In this document: positions 10,521 to 19,692 of the stretch, in pieces
Position numbering within the stretch: position 1 is the stretch's first letter
Layout of the letters: the number at the start of each line of letters is the position of its first letter
DNA from: Prosthecobacter sp.
Lineage (GTDB): Bacteria; Verrucomicrobiota; Verrucomicrobiia; Verrucomicrobiales; Verrucomicrobiaceae
DNA: 64,000 bases
Assembly (NCBI GenBank): GCA_021733925.1
Contig: JAIPJY010000010.1
Span: 91,380-155,379 of the forward strand
Direction of reading: 5' to 3'
The notes under the pieces: generated by a model
Told to the model about the DNA's origin: nothing
Databases searched by the model: none
Seen by the model: the letters and a program-made list of their open reading frames with translations, nothing else
Position numbers and translations under genes: made by a program

Positions 10521-10733
10521 ATGCCACGGCGAACCCATTACTCGCCCTGCATCAACCGGGTCGTCATCTGCGCTCTGTATCATGAAGGCCGGCGGCTGCG
10601 CCGTCCCATGACACGGCTGGTCAACGATCTCCTCACCTCCTGTATGCGTGACACGGAGGCCTGGAGCATTGCCGCCAAGCAGTTGAGCGACCCGGCCCAG
10701 GGCACAGAACAGGAGGCTGGCGCCACACGCTAG
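10521..10733 (+). CDS. small ribbon-helix-helix-like protein
   Basis: 70 residues. INRVVICALYHEGRRLRRPM followed by TRLVNDLLTSCM has the strand plus two amphipathic helices expected of a ribbon-helix-helix DNA-binding fold, as in antitoxins and small repressors. The start is the ATG in CACCATG. A strong terminator follows at 10769. It may regulate the sigma-like gene downstream, but no operator was identified. This is a small ORF of moderate credibility. Confidence 0.45.
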   Translation: MPRRTHYSPCINRVVICALYHEGRRLRRPMTRLVNDLLTSCMRDTEAWSIAAKQLSDPAQGTEQEAGATR

Positions 10734-10768
10734 CCGCATCACACCGCCAAGGCATTCCCCTCCGCATC

Positions 10769-10804
10769 ACACCCGGTCTCTCTCACGAGGGACCGGGTGT
10801 TTTG
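10769..10804 (+). terminator. rho-independent terminator
   Basis: ACACCCGGTC and GACCGGGTGT form a perfect 10-bp stem around a 12-nt loop, followed by TTTTG. It lies 36 nt after the small RHH-like ORF. Confidence 0.8.
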
Positions 10805-10993
10805 TTGGCGGGCGTCTCATGGCGGCATTCCAACAGCATCAGCACACACAAGGACTGCTCTCCATTAAGAGCATCGTTCGTCATGCCGCCCCGAGGCGGT
10901 TCATCAGCCAAACCTGACTGGTGGCCGCCAACAAGGGCGAAGCTCTGTCTTCATCCCGGCTGCCAGTCGCAACTCCACGAAAGAAATAAACCT

Positions 10994-11641
10994 ATGAGTC
11001 CATCAGCCGGGCAAATGCTCATTGATCACATCACCCCGCGCCTGCGCAGCTCCATTCCCCGCGTCGTTCAACTCTTCGGAGGGGAGGACCATGAAGAACT
11101 GCTGCAGGATTCCATCACCGTCGCCGCCCAGATGCTTCACAGTGTCGAAAGCGCAGGCAAAGATGTCACTCCCGGAAACATCGCACACTACGTCATTCTG
11201 TTCATGAAATCAGGACGTCGCAGCCAGTCCAGCAGCAGGGCCGACGTCATGGCTCCTGGAACGCAGTTGGATCAAAAGTGCACCGTGCAATCATTGGACG
11301 AGCAGGTGAGCTACGGCCACGACAGCGACGAATCGGTCACGCTGGGGGAAATCTTGGCGACCGACCGCGAAGACCCCGCGACGCTTGGAGCGAGAAATGT
11401 GGACTGGGAAGAGTTCACCCGCTCACATGATCCACGCTACAGCACGCTGTTGAAAGGGATCGCGGAGGGCCGAAGCATCCGCGAGAGTGGTGACAGCGCC
11501 TGGTCGGGCTACCAGTTGCGGCGAAGGCTCGCCGTTGAACTGCGCGCATATCTGGGAGCAGACGCCATTCCTGATTCGTTGAGAGCTCCAGCCTGGAGAA
11601 ACAACCTCATCGCACACCGGGAAAAGCAGGCATGCAGGTAG
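10994..11641 (+). CDS. sigma-70-like hypothetical protein
   Basis: 215 residues from ATG 10994; the upstream in-frame extension crosses non-coding-looking DNA. The N-terminal helices (ITPRLRSSIPRVVQLFGGED, then EELLQDSITVAAQML) resemble a sigma region 2 core. A middle block is rich in polar residues. The C-terminal part (SIRESGDSAWSGYQLRRRLAVELRAYLG) resembles a region 4-type helix-turn-helix. The layout is that of degenerate sigma-like proteins from mobile or restriction loci. DNA binding is inferred. No anti-sigma partner is adjacent. Confidence 0.6.
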   Translation: MSPSAGQMLIDHITPRLRSSIPRVVQLFGGEDHEELLQDSITVAAQMLHSVESAGKDVTPGNIAHYVILFMKSGRRSQSSSRADVMAPGTQLDQKCTVQSLDEQVSYGHDSDESVTLGEILATDREDPATLGARNVDWEEFTRSHDPRYSTLLKGIAEGRSIRESGDSAWSGYQLRRRLAVELRAYLGADAIPDSLRAPAWRNNLIAHREKQACR

Positions 11642-11859
11642 GCACAGTGAATGGCGCGAGCCACGGCATGATGCTTTTGAAGGACGGAATGCATTGAGCC
11701 TGTTCAGATCCGCAACCACGCGGTCCCGTCTGCCACTCTCGGGTGGGACCGCTCATCCTGAATCCGCATCCCTTCATCCCGGCGTTGATCGCAATGCCGG
11801 GATGAAGTTGGTGGAAGCGCGCGTCGTCGGTGCATTTTTTTAGCTATGCCAGCAAGGCA

Positions 11860-12222
11860 ATATCTTGAACAGGTGCATTAACGCGACCCATGCAGGGAGC
11901 ACGGATGCAGACCCGGCGAAGTGGAAAGTCACGCAGGGGATGTTGGAGCGGGAAATCGGGAAGGTGAAGAAGGCGAAGGGCTGCGCGGGAGCGCACTGAA
12001 GTGCATCTGCTCGATGAGCCAGTGGCCATGCGTGGCACTCCAGGTGGCCATGAGTTCAAAGGAGTCGAACTGGCTGAGCGTGACGGCGAGGGCAAAGAGC
12101 AGCAGGTGTTGGAGCGGGAACTCGACCTTGCCGGCCTGGCGGGGATCTTCGATACGATTGATCTGCTCAAGGGATTGGGACACAGACACCGCGCCGTGGT
12201 CGGGCAAGTCAACCCAAGTCAA
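11860..12222 (-). pseudogene. ISAs1/H-repeat-type transposase N-terminal remnant
   Basis: The frame beginning at 12222 reads INRIEDPRQAGKVEFPLQHL followed by LLFALAVTLSQFDSFELMATW, the domain found at the start of ISAs1-family transposases (IxDPR...LxxLLxxALxA). It loses sense after about 70 residues, with a stop at 11929. No DDE catalytic part follows. It is a decayed 5' fragment. The region 12223-12473 has no gene. Confidence 0.55.
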
Positions 12223-12473
12223 CCCAAGTGGACCGAGAAGGAGTGGCAGGAGTGCGAGTGATGATGGAGGTGCGTGGCGCTGGTGTTTTGGCGGGCATCA
12301 ACACCGTGATGTCTCATCCCACCACGTTGTACGGCAGTTTCTATCAAATTGGTCATCGGCGTTCATGGGTAGCCCCTAGGGTGTGCCCTCAATAGAATTT
12401 GCGCCGCTATGAATTCAATGCTTGCCCAATTAGCCTCAAAATGTGTAAATCAACAATCTGAAAACGTTATTCT

Positions 12474-13052
12474 ATGGAAATGCATCTCCTACTCATCTGC
12501 CTTGTGACCGCCATACTGGTAAGTTCTGATGCCAAGGCAGACATTCTGCTCAGCGCGCCCGGAGTGCCCGCAGGCACACGCATTGCGGCCAAAGTGCCGT
12601 TCACAATCGGCTACACCCTGCCGGAATCCTACAAGTTCATCTTCTCCGGCATTCAGGCCAAGGGAGACACGCTTGGGGCTCCGGGTTGCTCTGGAACGAA
12701 TGGAAATGGCGGGCAGTTTCGCCTCCAGGCCACAGTCTCAGGAGGCAGCAGCAGCTCCGCACGAGCCGGCAAGATCAAGTTTCGCGACATCCAGGACTAC
12801 AATTCCTCTCCGCTTCAGACTCTCCTCATTTCCCCCGTGGCGGTTTTTAAAGCAACGTCCACCCCCATCACCATCAAGCTGGAATGGAAGGGCATTGGAA
12901 ATGCGCACAAGCCCAACGGGATTTTTAACATCTTGGGCGAGTATCAAAAGGCCCCGCCGATTCCGACAGGATCGTTGACCTTCGCATCGAGTGCTTGGGT
13001 TCTTGAGGCGAGTCCCAATGCCGAGGGAACGGTGACAATTGTCCGGGAATAA
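12474..13052 (+). CDS. secreted protein, first gene of the plus-strand pilus arm
   Basis: 192 residues with a signal peptide (MHLLLICLVTAILVSSDAKA, then D). The mature part is rich in Gly, Ser and Thr with alternating hydrophobic strands, suggesting a beta-sandwich. Two cysteines sit near residues 70-75. It lies 14 nt before the next secreted protein and heads a tightly packed run of genes, so it is probably an exported component or substrate of the machine. No family was recognised. Confidence 0.7.
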   Translation: MEMHLLLICLVTAILVSSDAKADILLSAPGVPAGTRIAAKVPFTIGYTLPESYKFIFSGIQAKGDTLGAPGCSGTNGNGGQFRLQATVSGGSSSSARAGKIKFRDIQDYNSSPLQTLLISPVAVFKATSTPITIKLEWKGIGNAHKPNGIFNILGEYQKAPPIPTGSLTFASSAWVLEASPNAEGTVTIVRE

Positions 13053-13066
13053 CACCAAGAAACCCC

Positions 13067-13621
13067 ATGAAATCTGGAGGCTCATTCCAACCCGCAACGC
13101 GCTTCGGCGCGCTTCTTCTCGCTATCATCGCAACCACAGGCCGGGCGCATGCCCAGCCGGCTCGGGATGTCGTGAGCGAAGAAGCCCTGCGGCAGCAGGT
13201 GACCTTAGCACCCAACCTTAAATCTCAGCTGAGTTCCAAAGCCCGGCCGCTTACGAGCCCGGCGCCGGCCATTGAAAGCTCCCTTTGGAAGAATTCGATC
13301 ATTCTCGCGGATGGCGAAACGTTCACACTCGTACCAGTCGGAGCCATCCTGCATCTTCCTGTGGAACTGAGAACACGCGTCGTCGCCAAACCACAGGGCG
13401 ACTTTACTTTTTGGCCGAGCTTTTTGAAACGCAATGCCGCTTGGCTGGCCGCCAAAGAGGTCTCGCTGACACTTTCACGCGGCAATGCTCAGGAGGCGAA
13501 CGCCCTGCTCAAAAGCCTTTCGTACGATCCGCGCCTTGTCGTGGCGACTTATAAAGAAGGGCCAATTACCATCCTTGAACCTGCAACCGCAAGCTCGGGT
13601 GCCAACCGAACACCGCCATGA
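13067..13621 (+). CDS. secreted hypothetical protein of the pilus locus
   Basis: 184 residues with an N-terminal signal sequence (FGALLLAIIATTGRAHAQ). The mature protein has a hydrophobic, strand-rich centre (IILADGETFTLVPVGAILHL). That block resembles the small periplasmic proteins that assist T4P/T2SS systems, but no family is assigned. The stop overlaps the next start as ATGA at 13618-13621, showing translational coupling. Confidence 0.7.
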   Translation: MKSGGSFQPATRFGALLLAIIATTGRAHAQPARDVVSEEALRQQVTLAPNLKSQLSSKARPLTSPAPAIESSLWKNSIILADGETFTLVPVGAILHLPVELRTRVVAKPQGDFTFWPSFLKRNAAWLAAKEVSLTLSRGNAQEANALLKSLSYDPRLVVATYKEGPITILEPATASSGANRTPP

Positions 13622-14703
13622 CTTCGAAAACGCTTTTCTTGTGTTTATTCGCCACGGGGTTACTCGGTCAATCCCCAGAAGCCTGGGTACGACAAACGGA
13701 CCTAGCAACCGGTCAAATTTATGACACCCCCATCACGGGAACCGGCGGTGCATACACGTCCCCCATGTCGGTGAGTAAAGCGGGGGCGCGCTATGAGCTC
13801 TTCGCGCGTGGCACGGCCTGGGACAGCAACATCTACCTGCTCGACACCAAGATCGTCGGCACCTACAACCCCGAGACAACCATCAGCATCGTCTCAGAAG
13901 ACGACTACGTGCGGGGTGAAGCTGCGAGCACCACATTCGTGAAACGCACACGTGCTGACCGCCCCTTCTCGGTGAACATCCAGGTGCAGGGTCTTGTTGA
14001 TGGCAGCAGCAATCCGGCGGAACGCTCGGTCTATCTGGCCGTCCATGGCAAGAACTACGATCCCGCGACCTATTCGTCGCTGAACCAGCCACAGTATTTG
14101 ATCGAAGAATCCAATCTGGAAAACGGCACTTACACTTTTGGTCCGATCTATCATCAACTGACCTCCCCTACCATGTCTTCGGGGAATGGGGAGCAATCTT
14201 TCACCTTTGTTCGCTATGCCACTCATCAGGTGCCCGACACCATCATCGCGCAGCCGAAGATCGAGATCTGGCCGGTGGCGTCGGCGAGCGTAAGTGTCAT
14301 CACGGCACGTCAGGTCTTTATTGATCGCATTCCTTCCCTCGTGGTAACGCTCAGCCATCTTTACCCGGACTCCCGCAATTATGTGCAGATCTACAAGGGC
14401 AACCAGGTGCTGGGAACCACCGGAACGCTCATTAAAGGGACCGAGCTGCGCTTCGGCAGGCACTACAATCCAGACCAGACGGAGAGTTCCACCAATGTGC
14501 CGCAGAGTCTGTCTGTATCGATTGATGACCTCTCCAACTATGCCTCCGAGGATGGCACCTACACGCTCGAGGTCATCACCCACACACCTTTCTTTGGGCG
14601 TGCGGCTGAACGTTTGTACCATATTACCTTTGAGGTGGACCGCGTCATCACATCACGCGGTCAAATCAGCACCATGGAGATTTCCCGCCCGATTTCGCCA
14701 TGA
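13618..14703 (+). CDS. secreted beta-rich protein of the pilus locus
   Basis: 361 residues with a short signal peptide (MTSKTLFLCLFATGLLGQ). The rest is dominated by alternating hydrophobic strands, many Thr, Ser, Tyr and Asn, and no cysteines in the body, as in extracellular beta-sandwich or adhesin-like modules. It is coupled by ATGA overlaps at both ends (13618-13621 and 14700-14703). Position between secreted proteins and pseudopilins suggests a surface or tip component. No catalytic motif was seen. Confidence 0.75.
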   Translation: MTSKTLFLCLFATGLLGQSPEAWVRQTDLATGQIYDTPITGTGGAYTSPMSVSKAGARYELFARGTAWDSNIYLLDTKIVGTYNPETTISIVSEDDYVRGEAASTTFVKRTRADRPFSVNIQVQGLVDGSSNPAERSVYLAVHGKNYDPATYSSLNQPQYLIEESNLENGTYTFGPIYHQLTSPTMSSGNGEQSFTFVRYATHQVPDTIIAQPKIEIWPVASASVSVITARQVFIDRIPSLVVTLSHLYPDSRNYVQIYKGNQVLGTTGTLIKGTELRFGRHYNPDQTESSTNVPQSLSVSIDDLSNYASEDGTYTLEVITHTPFFGRAAERLYHITFEVDRVITSRGQISTMEISRPISP

Positions 14704-15155
14704 ACCTGCCATGTCGCCAGCGCCTCCGTCCGCACGGAAGTCTGCTGATCGAGGTGTCGGTGACTCTCGCGCTTACTTCAGCACTGGCGCTGCTGATCAT
14801 GCGCGCCTCGCTGCTTGCCATTTCAGGCAATCAATGGACCATTATGCAGACACTGACAGACGCCTATCTCTCACGCGAAAGCGCTCTGTCCAACCGGCTC
14901 CCTTATGCCGACCTCACCAGCGTCCAGTCCGCCTGGCCGAATCTGGATACTGATCCTGCAAAAGAACAAACCGTCACACTGGGACGCGTCGCAGGCGGTC
15001 AGGTGGTGCAAGGAACCTTGAAGCGCTTTCGCACCTCTGAGGTCGCGTCCAATCTGGAGGCTCCGCTGACGGTTTGGCGGGTGTATTCGATCCTGAGTTA
15101 TCGCATCGGCAGCCAAGAGTACGTGAAGAGCCGGTCCACCCTGCGTCTGCAATGA
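14700..15155 (+). CDS. minor pseudopilin (GspI/PilV-like)
   Basis: 151 residues. After a 13-residue basic leader ending in Gly comes SLLIEVSVTLALTSALALLI, a class III prepilin signal with Glu at +5 and a 20-residue hydrophobic helix. The globular domain is short. Such proteins are cleaved and methylated by a PilD-type peptidase, which is not encoded in the window, and assemble at the tip of pili or pseudopili. The gene overlaps both neighbours by ATGA. Confidence 0.85.
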   Translation: MNLPCRQRLRPHGSLLIEVSVTLALTSALALLIMRASLLAISGNQWTIMQTLTDAYLSRESALSNRLPYADLTSVQSAWPNLDTDPAKEQTVTLGRVAGGQVVQGTLKRFRTSEVASNLEAPLTVWRVYSILSYRIGSQEYVKSRSTLRLQ

Positions 15156-15682
15156 AACAGGCACTCCATCGCAGTTGCCTGAACCACCACGGTTTCACCC
15201 TGGTTGAGATATCCACAGCCATGGGGCTGATGGTCATGCTCAGCGGTGCCCTAGTGGTCATGGTGCAGCAGCATCTCAGTTTCATGGCAATGGCCCGGCG
15301 ACAGACCTTTCTTACGCAGGAGGCTCCGCAGATCGGAAATATTCTGGGCCGTATCGTTCAACACGCGGACCACTTCTTCATCTACCCCAGTCATGCAAGC
15401 GCCATCGGCGGCGGTTCGCCAGTGATTCAAAATGGCAGTGCCGTGCGGTTGTTTTTCAAAACCGCTGTCCAGACCACCCAAGAGCGCCTGATCGCCGCTG
15501 AGACCGACGCCAGTGGCACTTCGCTGCGCTTCTACGCACCGCAGCCCGACGGCACGGAAACTTCCTGGCTGATCTGCCAGGGACTCCAAGGCGCGACCTT
15601 CAATGCCAGCGAAGGCATCCTCACGGTCACCCTCACCGGACCGAACGGCGAAGAGATCACCTACTGTGGAGGTGCCCGATGA
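15152..15682 (+). CDS. minor pseudopilin (GspJ/PilW-like)
   Basis: 176 residues from ATG 15152, which overlaps the previous stop. The leader MKQALHRSCLNHHG precedes FTLVEISTAMGLMVMLSGAL, a canonical prepilin cleavage site with Glu5. The C-terminal domain is beta-rich and contains two late cysteines (LICQG, ITYCGG) that may form a disulfide as in minor pilins. The order small pilin, then GspJ/PilW-like, then a large Glu5-less pilin matches the gspI-J-K or pilV-W-X order. Confidence 0.88.
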   Translation: MKQALHRSCLNHHGFTLVEISTAMGLMVMLSGALVVMVQQHLSFMAMARRQTFLTQEAPQIGNILGRIVQHADHFFIYPSHASAIGGGSPVIQNGSAVRLFFKTAVQTTQERLIAAETDASGTSLRFYAPQPDGTETSWLICQGLQGATFNASEGILTVTLTGPNGEEITYCGGAR

Positions 15683-17628
15683 ACCCTCGCGCGGTAACAC
15701 ACAATTCTGGTTATGTCTCGCTGCCGATCGTCACCGGACTGGCCATCATGTTCACGGTCAGCCTGACCATGCTCTTCAAGAACACGCTGATGAATCGTGA
15801 TCAGGCTTCGAAGACACAACTGCGCGTGGACTACCGTCAGCGTGAAGAGGCCTTCCTGCGCGCACTCGTGGCCACGTTTCCGAGCAAGGCAATGGAATGC
15901 ATGAAGGCCAATCAAGCCGAGGGAACCGCCTATGCATGGAACACGATCTTTGCCGAGGCCGTGACGCTCTCCGCTTCGTCACAACGCCTCTCCCCAGACA
16001 TTCTGCAAAGTCTCAATCTGGACGGCAAACTCAGCGGTGATGTGGGGGATCATGGCAGCGCCGAGGTGCAGAGCTGGATCACTTCGCTGAAGGGAGAGCC
16101 TGGCCGGGTGACGCCCGGCACCACGGCTTACGCTGACATCTTCGCCCTGCCCGCCTTCGCCGGAAAAGTGCCGCCGCTGCTGGATGCAGACGCCACGATG
16201 CAAACCGCCGACGCGCTGCGTCCGATCGTCACGCCATTGAAGCACTACAACACCCAAGCCCCAGGTTTGCTGGCAGATGTGTCCGTGCATCCGGTTTACA
16301 ACCTGATCCCCTACCCCAACATCCGCTTTGGATACGCCGCACCTGGCGAGCCTTTTGTGGCCAAACGCAACTGGTGGGCCTTCACCGTGAACTACGGCAG
16401 CAGCAACAGCACCGTGGCCCGTCATTATGTGCTGTCGCTGTATGAGATTCCCTCCCAGATGCCGATCGAGGCTGCCACTTTCGCGGCCATTGGCACCCAC
16501 CAAGACGGCACGGCGTGGAATGTGGACACGGTAAATATTGAAGGCTCCGTTTATGCCGCACGCATGAGCGTCTCTGGATCTTATGGCGCGGCACGGCTTT
16601 CAGGTCGCAGCGGAATCAAGATGACGGCGGATCTCGATCTGGGCGGTGTCTCCGTAGGATCTGATTTTGACGCGCTGGGCGAGCGCGAACGCCTCCAGGC
16701 TGAACAAGGCACCGATGTGCTGCCGGTCGCTTTGTCGGCCAACTCCGGGCGTCTCACCTTTTTGCCTCTGCCCACGGGTTCCGGCTACCTCCATCGCAGC
16801 CCGCTAGGCCGCACGCTAAATGCGTTTGAGGAGTATACCTCGGGAGGTGAGCGCTGTCGCATCACTGTCGAGGCCACGGCAATGGTCAGCTACGAAGATC
16901 AAACGCCGACCACCATTCGCGTATGTTTTGCAAATCCAGCCGGCGGCACGAACGAAGTTATCCTGCAGCGCGGCAACAACTGGCCTACCATCTTTGAACC
17001 AGGAGGCACGGGAGTCCCTTTCCAGACCGAATTGACCAACAACAATCGTTCCTGTCTCACTTTTCATCCGTCACTGCTGGATGCGTGGTTGCAGGCACAA
17101 GGAGCGGCCAGTGTGGCAACCAACAACAGCCTCCACTTTGGCGTGGACCCGTCGCTGAACCCGATCGAGGTGCGCGTCGTCAGCGATCCACCGGCCATGG
17201 AGGACATGTGCGTCATCATTCGTCAGGGGAAGGATCTCACGAACTATACTGCGGGGCTTAGTATCATCGCCCCCTTGCGAATCTATGTGGGAGATGACCT
17301 GAACGCCATTCCTGCGGTGTCTGTTCCTGCCGGTTCAGGTCTGGCGGACGGCACTGAGTTCTACCCGCCGCTTTCCATTTTCGCCGCCGAACTGCGCGTG
17401 GGCACCACCGGTTTCAATCGCCCCATTGAGCACCATGGACAGCTCGGCAGTCTCGTTACCAGCGGTGCCACCGCTTGGCAACCGCTGGACATGAAATCCG
17501 GCAGTGATGACGCGGTGCATTCCGACAGCATTTCCGCTGATCTCAAGCCGTTGCGCAGTCCCGCCGAGCTGCCGCCGGTTCACCCCATGAACTGGCTCGT
17601 CGTTATTGAAGAGATCCCTCAAGACTGA
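15679..17628 (+). CDS. large GspK/PilX-like pseudopilin lacking Glu5
   Basis: 649 residues. The N-terminus has HNSG then YVSLPIVTGLAIMFTVSLTM, a prepilin-like leader and helix. Position 5 after the cleavage Gly is Pro rather than Glu, as expected for GspK-type tip pseudopilins, which cap the I-J-K complex. The protein is about twice the length of GspK and has a long beta-rich periplasmic part with few cysteines. It is coupled by ATGA to the GspJ-like gene. The extra size suggests an adhesin or binding domain on the tip. Confidence 0.75.
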   Translation: MNPRAVTHNSGYVSLPIVTGLAIMFTVSLTMLFKNTLMNRDQASKTQLRVDYRQREEAFLRALVATFPSKAMECMKANQAEGTAYAWNTIFAEAVTLSASSQRLSPDILQSLNLDGKLSGDVGDHGSAEVQSWITSLKGEPGRVTPGTTAYADIFALPAFAGKVPPLLDADATMQTADALRPIVTPLKHYNTQAPGLLADVSVHPVYNLIPYPNIRFGYAAPGEPFVAKRNWWAFTVNYGSSNSTVARHYVLSLYEIPSQMPIEAATFAAIGTHQDGTAWNVDTVNIEGSVYAARMSVSGSYGAARLSGRSGIKMTADLDLGGVSVGSDFDALGERERLQAEQGTDVLPVALSANSGRLTFLPLPTGSGYLHRSPLGRTLNAFEEYTSGGERCRITVEATAMVSYEDQTPTTIRVCFANPAGGTNEVILQRGNNWPTIFEPGGTGVPFQTELTNNNRSCLTFHPSLLDAWLQAQGAASVATNNSLHFGVDPSLNPIEVRVVSDPPAMEDMCVIIRQGKDLTNYTAGLSIIAPLRIYVGDDLNAIPAVSVPAGSGLADGTEFYPPLSIFAAELRVGTTGFNRPIEHHGQLGSLVTSGATAWQPLDMKSGSDDAVHSDSISADLKPLRSPAELPPVHPMNWLVVIEEIPQD

Positions 17629-17636
17629 GCCCCAGC

Positions 17637-18791
17637 ATGTGCCCCCTCCCTCCCACCAACAACATTCTCGGTGATCTCGCCACCACCTTTGCCGGGCGCG
17701 AAATCTCCGATGTGCAAGTGCGCACAGGCGGACTGATCTACCTGCATACCAATCGCGGTCTGGAGATCGCCGAAAGCTATGGCATTCAGGATAGCGAAGC
17801 CGTGGGACGACTGGCGGAGGCGCTTTTCATGCGCCAGTCCGTCGAGATCTGGACCGAAGCTGATGCCATAGGCAGTGCAGAGCGAATGTGGGGATTTGTG
17901 CGCAGCCGCCGGGTCATCGACTTCAGTTGTGAGGAAGGGGCGCTCGGTTCACCCGTACGAATGCGTGTCCAGGTACACCTCAGCGAGCACGGACTGGGCG
18001 TGACCTGCCGCTGGCTGCGCGCGAAGATTTCGCAGCTTGAGACACTGGGCGTCGACCCGCTCATCTCCGACAGCCTGCGCGATTTGATGCAGCGCCGCTT
18101 CGGCCTCGGGCTCATCACCGGTCCCACAGGTTCGGGCAAATCCACAACTTTGGCCGCCATCCTCGACTGGGTGCGGCGGAATTTCCCCAAGCACATCGTC
18201 ACCATCGAAGACCCCATCGAATACCGCTATGATACGATGATGGACGACCCCAACCAGCCCGGCGTGCGATTCCCGGCGCCCTCGCTCGTTACCCAGCAGG
18301 AAGTGGGGAGACACACCCTCTCGTATCAAAGCGGCCTGAAGGAAGTGCTGCGCAAGACGCCCAACATCATCCTCATCGGCGAAATTCGAGACCGTGAAAC
18401 GATGGAGACCTGCATTGAAGCCGCACAGACGGGCCACTTTGTGCTCTCCACCCTGCACACACGCGGTGCGGTGAAGACGATCGACCGCATCCTCGAGTTT
18501 TTCCCCAAGGAACAGCAGCCCGGCATCCTGCACCGGCTGAGCGAAACACTGACCTTTGTGCTCTCCCAAGGCCTGCTCAATGGATTCAATGGTCGCGTAC
18601 TCGTCACCGAATACCTGCAGAATACCAGCGAGGCCGTGGCCGCCGGGATGCGCGCCTATGATGGCAGCGCCACCTCCCTCGCCGACGCGCTCCGCTACAA
18701 GGGCAACCAGCGCTGGGACCAAAGCCTCATCAATCTCTACCGCGCCGGCCACATCTCCGAAGACATCTTCAATGCGAACTTGATGGGTTAG
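17637..18791 (+). CDS. pilT: PilT-like retraction ATPase, atypical C-terminus
   Basis: 384 residues, a hexameric type IV pilus ATPase. Visible: Walker A GPTGSGKSTT (162-171), Asp box HIVTIEDPIEYRY (186-198), Walker B NIILIGEIRDRET (243-255) and His box GHFVLSTLHT (266-275). The AIRNLIRE box that marks retraction ATPases is replaced by SEAVAAGMRA in the corresponding place. About 20 extra residues lie between the Asp box and Walker B. It starts 8 nt after the GspK-like gene and its 3' end overlaps the convergent gene by 23 bp. PilT family is clear; retraction activity is uncertain. Confidence 0.9.
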   Translation: MCPLPPTNNILGDLATTFAGREISDVQVRTGGLIYLHTNRGLEIAESYGIQDSEAVGRLAEALFMRQSVEIWTEADAIGSAERMWGFVRSRRVIDFSCEEGALGSPVRMRVQVHLSEHGLGVTCRWLRAKISQLETLGVDPLISDSLRDLMQRRFGLGLITGPTGSGKSTTLAAILDWVRRNFPKHIVTIEDPIEYRYDTMMDDPNQPGVRFPAPSLVTQQEVGRHTLSYQSGLKEVLRKTPNIILIGEIRDRETMETCIEAAQTGHFVLSTLHTRGAVKTIDRILEFFPKEQQPGILHRLSETLTFVLSQGLLNGFNGRVLVTEYLQNTSEAVAAGMRAYDGSATSLADALRYKGNQRWDQSLINLYRAGHISEDIFNANLMG

Positions 18792-19692
18792 GCTGGGGAG
18801 CTGGAATGGGTGATGCGGCACCCGCTGGCAGCACAGGAAGGATCATCTCGCTGATACGAGTGAGTAGTTTCGCATGGCCTTCGAACTCCTGGCGACGCAC
18901 CGCCGGAATGCGGTCCCACCAGCCTGCAGTCTGAGCGGCGCTACGCAGGTGGCGATAGCGATCCAGGCAATGTTCCAGGGCATGCCATTGGTTGATGATC
19001 GCCTTGTTGTCGCGGCGCAGGTTACCGGGTTGCAACTGGGCGTTGAGCAGGTTGATGGCGGCACCCGCACCTGTCAGGGCATCAGACAAACTGCCATCCT
19101 CACGCACGCCATGAGCCAGGGCACTCTGCGCCAGCACCTCGATAGCAACACGGGCGTTTTCCTGCGATTGGGTGCGGGAGGTGAGGTGAAAATGCAGGAT
19201 TTCGTACAGTGTAGCATCACCTGGATCGAGTTGGTAGGCGAAGCGCAGTCGGATATCCGCCGCCGCATTCAGATACTGCTGATGAGCATTCGACAGGGGC
19301 AACGTGCTGGAACGCTTGGTGCGGCTTTTTTCGAGTCGGGTGAGGTGATCGACGCGAGTTTGAAGCCATGACACGTCCGCCTGAATTTGAGTTGACGCCC
19401 CCGGGGGGGGCATACCCTTCCGCGCAAAGCGTCCCGGTGCAGGTGGTGGTGGAACACCTTGTGAGGCCTGTGTTCCAGCGGTGGGAGCCGCGCTCTCGCC
19501 GCCATGCCAGTAGCTGTAAAGCGAGTCGCGAATCAAATGCGCGGCGAGACTGCCATAGGCGCTGCCCGCAAGAGCAAAGGCTGCCGGGGGTGCCGTTGCC
19601 TGCAAGGTCTTCCGCGAGCAGGACAACGCATGTCCCGCCCACCAAAGACCACTCGCTGCGGCCAGTGTCAGGAGCGTGTGCGGAAGAGACAT
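18769..19692 (-). CDS. membrane hypothetical protein downstream of the ABC pair
   Basis: 307 residues. Two N-terminal hydrophobic segments (LLTLAAASGLWWAGHAL and AAFALAGSAYGSLAAHLI) are followed by a Pro-rich linker and a mainly helical soluble domain with Ala- and Leu-rich repeats, perhaps TPR-like. Its start overlaps the end of the ABC permease by 25 bp, so it belongs to the same transcript. Its 3' end overlaps pilT on the other strand. No family recognised. Confidence 0.65.
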   Translation of the reverse strand: MSLPHTLLTLAAASGLWWAGHALSCSRKTLQATAPPAAFALAGSAYGSLAAHLIRDSLYSYWHGGESAAPTAGTQASQGVPPPPAPGRFARKGMPPPGASTQIQADVSWLQTRVDHLTRLEKSRTKRSSTLPLSNAHQQYLNAAADIRLRFAYQLDPGDATLYEILHFHLTSRTQSQENARVAIEVLAQSALAHGVREDGSLSDALTGAGAAINLLNAQLQPGNLRRDNKAIINQWHALEHCLDRYRHLRSAAQTAGWWDRIPAVRRQEFEGHAKLLTRISEMILPVLPAGAASPIPAPQPNPSSSH

